From the NCBI GenBank assembly GCA_023231265.1, contig JALNVT010000115.1, positions 1-7,935 of the forward strand: a stretch of 7,935 nucleotides of DNA, in the 5' to 3' direction. Positions 6,388 to 7,935 of the stretch are shown piece by piece. The DNA comes from Sphaerochaetaceae bacterium. GTDB taxonomy: Bacteria; Spirochaetota; Spirochaetia; Sphaerochaetales; Sphaerochaetaceae. Position numbers and translations under genes: made by a program. Within the stretch, counting starts at the first letter, position 1. Every line of letters begins with the position of its first letter. The notes beneath the pieces were generated by a model. That model was not told the origin of the DNA. It did no database searches and saw nothing but the letters and a program-made list of their open reading frames with translations.

Positions 6388-7833
6388 ATGAGTAAAATAT
6401 TTCTCTCCATACTTCTCTTATTTTTCTTAACATTTTCTCTTCCAGCAGAAAGCATTCAATTCGAAGAAAATGGTTACCAAATATCGGGAAGACAGTACGA
6501 ATTAGACAAAAAAGATTATACAGTTTACGACTATTTTAAAAGTAAAGATAATCTTCTTGCAGATAATTATGATACCATCTATTTGATGGTAGCTAGTCCT
6601 TCCACGCAGTCAATCGGATCCTTTGGTGGACATACCTTTATGGTTCTATCTAAAGGAGATGATTTTACTGATTCAACTGCTATAAATTTCTACGGTGAAC
6701 ATGAAACTCTCACTACATTTAATAAAGCAGTGTTGGGTTCAACTAAAGGATTACCTGGACACATAGATATAAGACCTTTTTCTCAAATTGCCGAGAGATA
6801 TACTATTGATCAAGAAAGAACAATTTTCTTCTATAAATTAGATATAGATAAAGATGGTATTGATAGACTTATAAACAGACTTTATGAAGTTGTCGATTAT
6901 GATTTATCATATCAATTCTTTACAGAAAACTGTGCTGACATAGCACTTATATTATTCGAAGCAGCTCTTAACAAAGACTTCAGCAATGAAGCTCCTGTTA
7001 TACTCATTCCTTCTTAATTACCTGTTCTTATGGAAAAGAATGATTTGATTCTTGAGAGAGGATCATTCTCCCCTCCTATTGTTCGATTGAATAAAGAAGA
7101 TATGAAGATAACAAAGGAAGAGATTGAAGAGAAAAAAGATTTCTATAACAACACTTTAAATGAAACAAGCTTCTTAGATGAAAGTAAGACTTTCATACCT
7201 AAGAAAGATGAGTACAATTATGGAACCAATCTTGATAGCTATATAAGTCAAATTTCTGTTGGTGTTGATGATACAGATCCAACATTAGGATTCTCTTTCT
7301 TCACGTCGGAAAGATATGAACAAAGACAGGGACCAACACAGGCTCTTCAAATCAATTTTATTCAAATAGAACTACTTCTTGATGATGATAATGACGTTAA
7401 TGTAGATAATTTCAAATTGTTTGAATTTAGATCATACCCAAAGATTAATTACAACTTTGGATTGACTCAAAAATTGATAATAATCGGAGAGACAAACAGT
7501 GATGATGAATTGGAGCCATCACTTTAAAGTGGGCTTGGTATCTCTTTAGGTAATAAAAATATGTTATTTGATATCACAGGTGATGTAGAGTAACCTCTCA
7601 GTTACCTTGGATTGAGTCTTTCAATAAACAGTGAGATAATCTTCTGCAATGAATATGGATATACCCTTCTTGAAGGAAATCTTCCATATTATCAATTGAA
7701 CACCGATAATGATTTCAGTCTAAAAAGTGAAGAAGGAAAAACATTATTTGATCGCTTGGATTTATCCGCAAGTTATGATTGGATAGATGAAGAATTTGAA
7801 TCTTCTGTTTCTTGGAATTTCAATCCTTTCTAA
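6388..7833 (+). pseudogene. DUF4105 (Lnb N-terminal-like) envelope protein gene with three in-frame TAA codons
   Basis: One continuous frame of 481 codons broken by TAA at 7015, 7525 and 7591 and ending at TAA 7831. From the ATG at 6388, residues 1-20 form a signal peptide ending SLPA before ESIQF. The DUF4105 core follows (about residues 62-200): FGGHTFMVLS with H82, a central INFYGEHE and GLPGHIDIRP, then YQFFTENCADIALILFE with C182. The conserved His and Cys recall permuted NlpC/P60-like hydrolases, but activity is unproven. After the first TAA (codon 210) the frame continues with family-like sequence (ERGSFSPPIVRLN) and then strand-rich segments ending SVSWNFNPF, resembling an outer-membrane barrel end with terminal Phe. 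The stretches beginning at 7030 and 7612 lack ribosome sites, so separate genes are unlikely. The 6388 start also has no good ribosome site. Either a recently inactivated gene, or a truncated 209-residue protein keeping the DUF4105 core, is made. Confidence 0.75.
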
Positions 7834-7935
7834 AGGGTTGAAATCTAACAATTATATTCATAATAGCGAGTACTGTTTAATAAATTACCACAATCAAACT
7901 TCTATAATGCTTACACCTACATTTATACAAGACTC

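Noticed and set aside
7030..7527. Independent genes in the two downstream fragments of the DUF4105 frame (7030-7527 and 7612-7833)
   Set aside because: No ribosome site precedes 7030, and the second would need a TTG start without one. Both continue the same frame and protein family features.
6388..7833. Reassignment of UAA to a sense codon
   Set aside because: All five complete genes of the neighbouring operon end in TAA at the expected family length, so UAA works as a stop in this genome.
7822..7838. Hairpin CCTTT-CTA-AAGGG at the end of the DUF4105 frame as a terminator
   Set aside because: The stem is only about five pairs and no T-run follows.
1..7935. CRISPR array, tRNA, rRNA, transposase or phage genes
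   Set aside because: No repeat-spacer pattern, cloverleaf, ribosomal RNA or transposase-like frame is visible on either strand.

Overview
The window reads as one nucleoside uptake and salvage operon of an AT-rich, double-membraned bacterium, most likely a spirochaete of the Treponema/Spirochaetaceae type. That placement is inference. It rests on the solute-binding protein's N-terminus, a hydrophobic stretch ending FA|SGTNEK with no lipobox cysteine (a style common in spirochaetal binding proteins), on similarity to the treponemal PnrA transporter set, on a DUF4105 protein with a signal peptide and an aromatic C-terminus, and on low GC. No sequence search was run.

Layout: positions 1-5890 carry six genes, all on the minus strand and read right to left. 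They are a Bmp/PnrA-family nucleoside-binding protein (4835-5890), an intrinsic terminator or attenuator (4791-4825), a double-domain ABC ATPase (3190-4740), two BPD_transp_2 permeases (2136-3197 and 1201-2136), an IunH-type nucleoside hydrolase (253-1188) and the first 80 codons of an M20-family metallohydrolase (1-241, cut by the window edge). From the ATPase onward the genes overlap or lie 11-12 bases apart, so they are almost certainly one transcript. The likely flow is binding of nucleoside in the periplasm, ATP-driven import, cytoplasmic cleavage to base plus ribose, and then an unidentified amide hydrolysis by the M20 enzyme.

The control region upstream of the binding protein (5901-6027) is the most informative non-coding stretch. 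On the minus strand it has a TTGACA -35 box with a weak -10 box. Just downstream lie two LacI-type operators with centres 22 bases apart, and just upstream is an 8-bp-arm inverted repeat centred near -62 of the predicted start. This suggests repression by a LacI-family regulator plus possible activation.

The divergent spacer up to 6387 is extremely AT-rich (9 G/C in 6001-6120) and holds no gene. On the plus strand, 6388-7833 is a single frame for a DUF4105 envelope protein interrupted by three in-frame TAA codons with no frameshift. Five neighbouring genes all end in TAA, so codon reassignment is not supported; a recently inactivated or truncated gene is the simplest reading. In 7834-7935 I see no gene or terminator.
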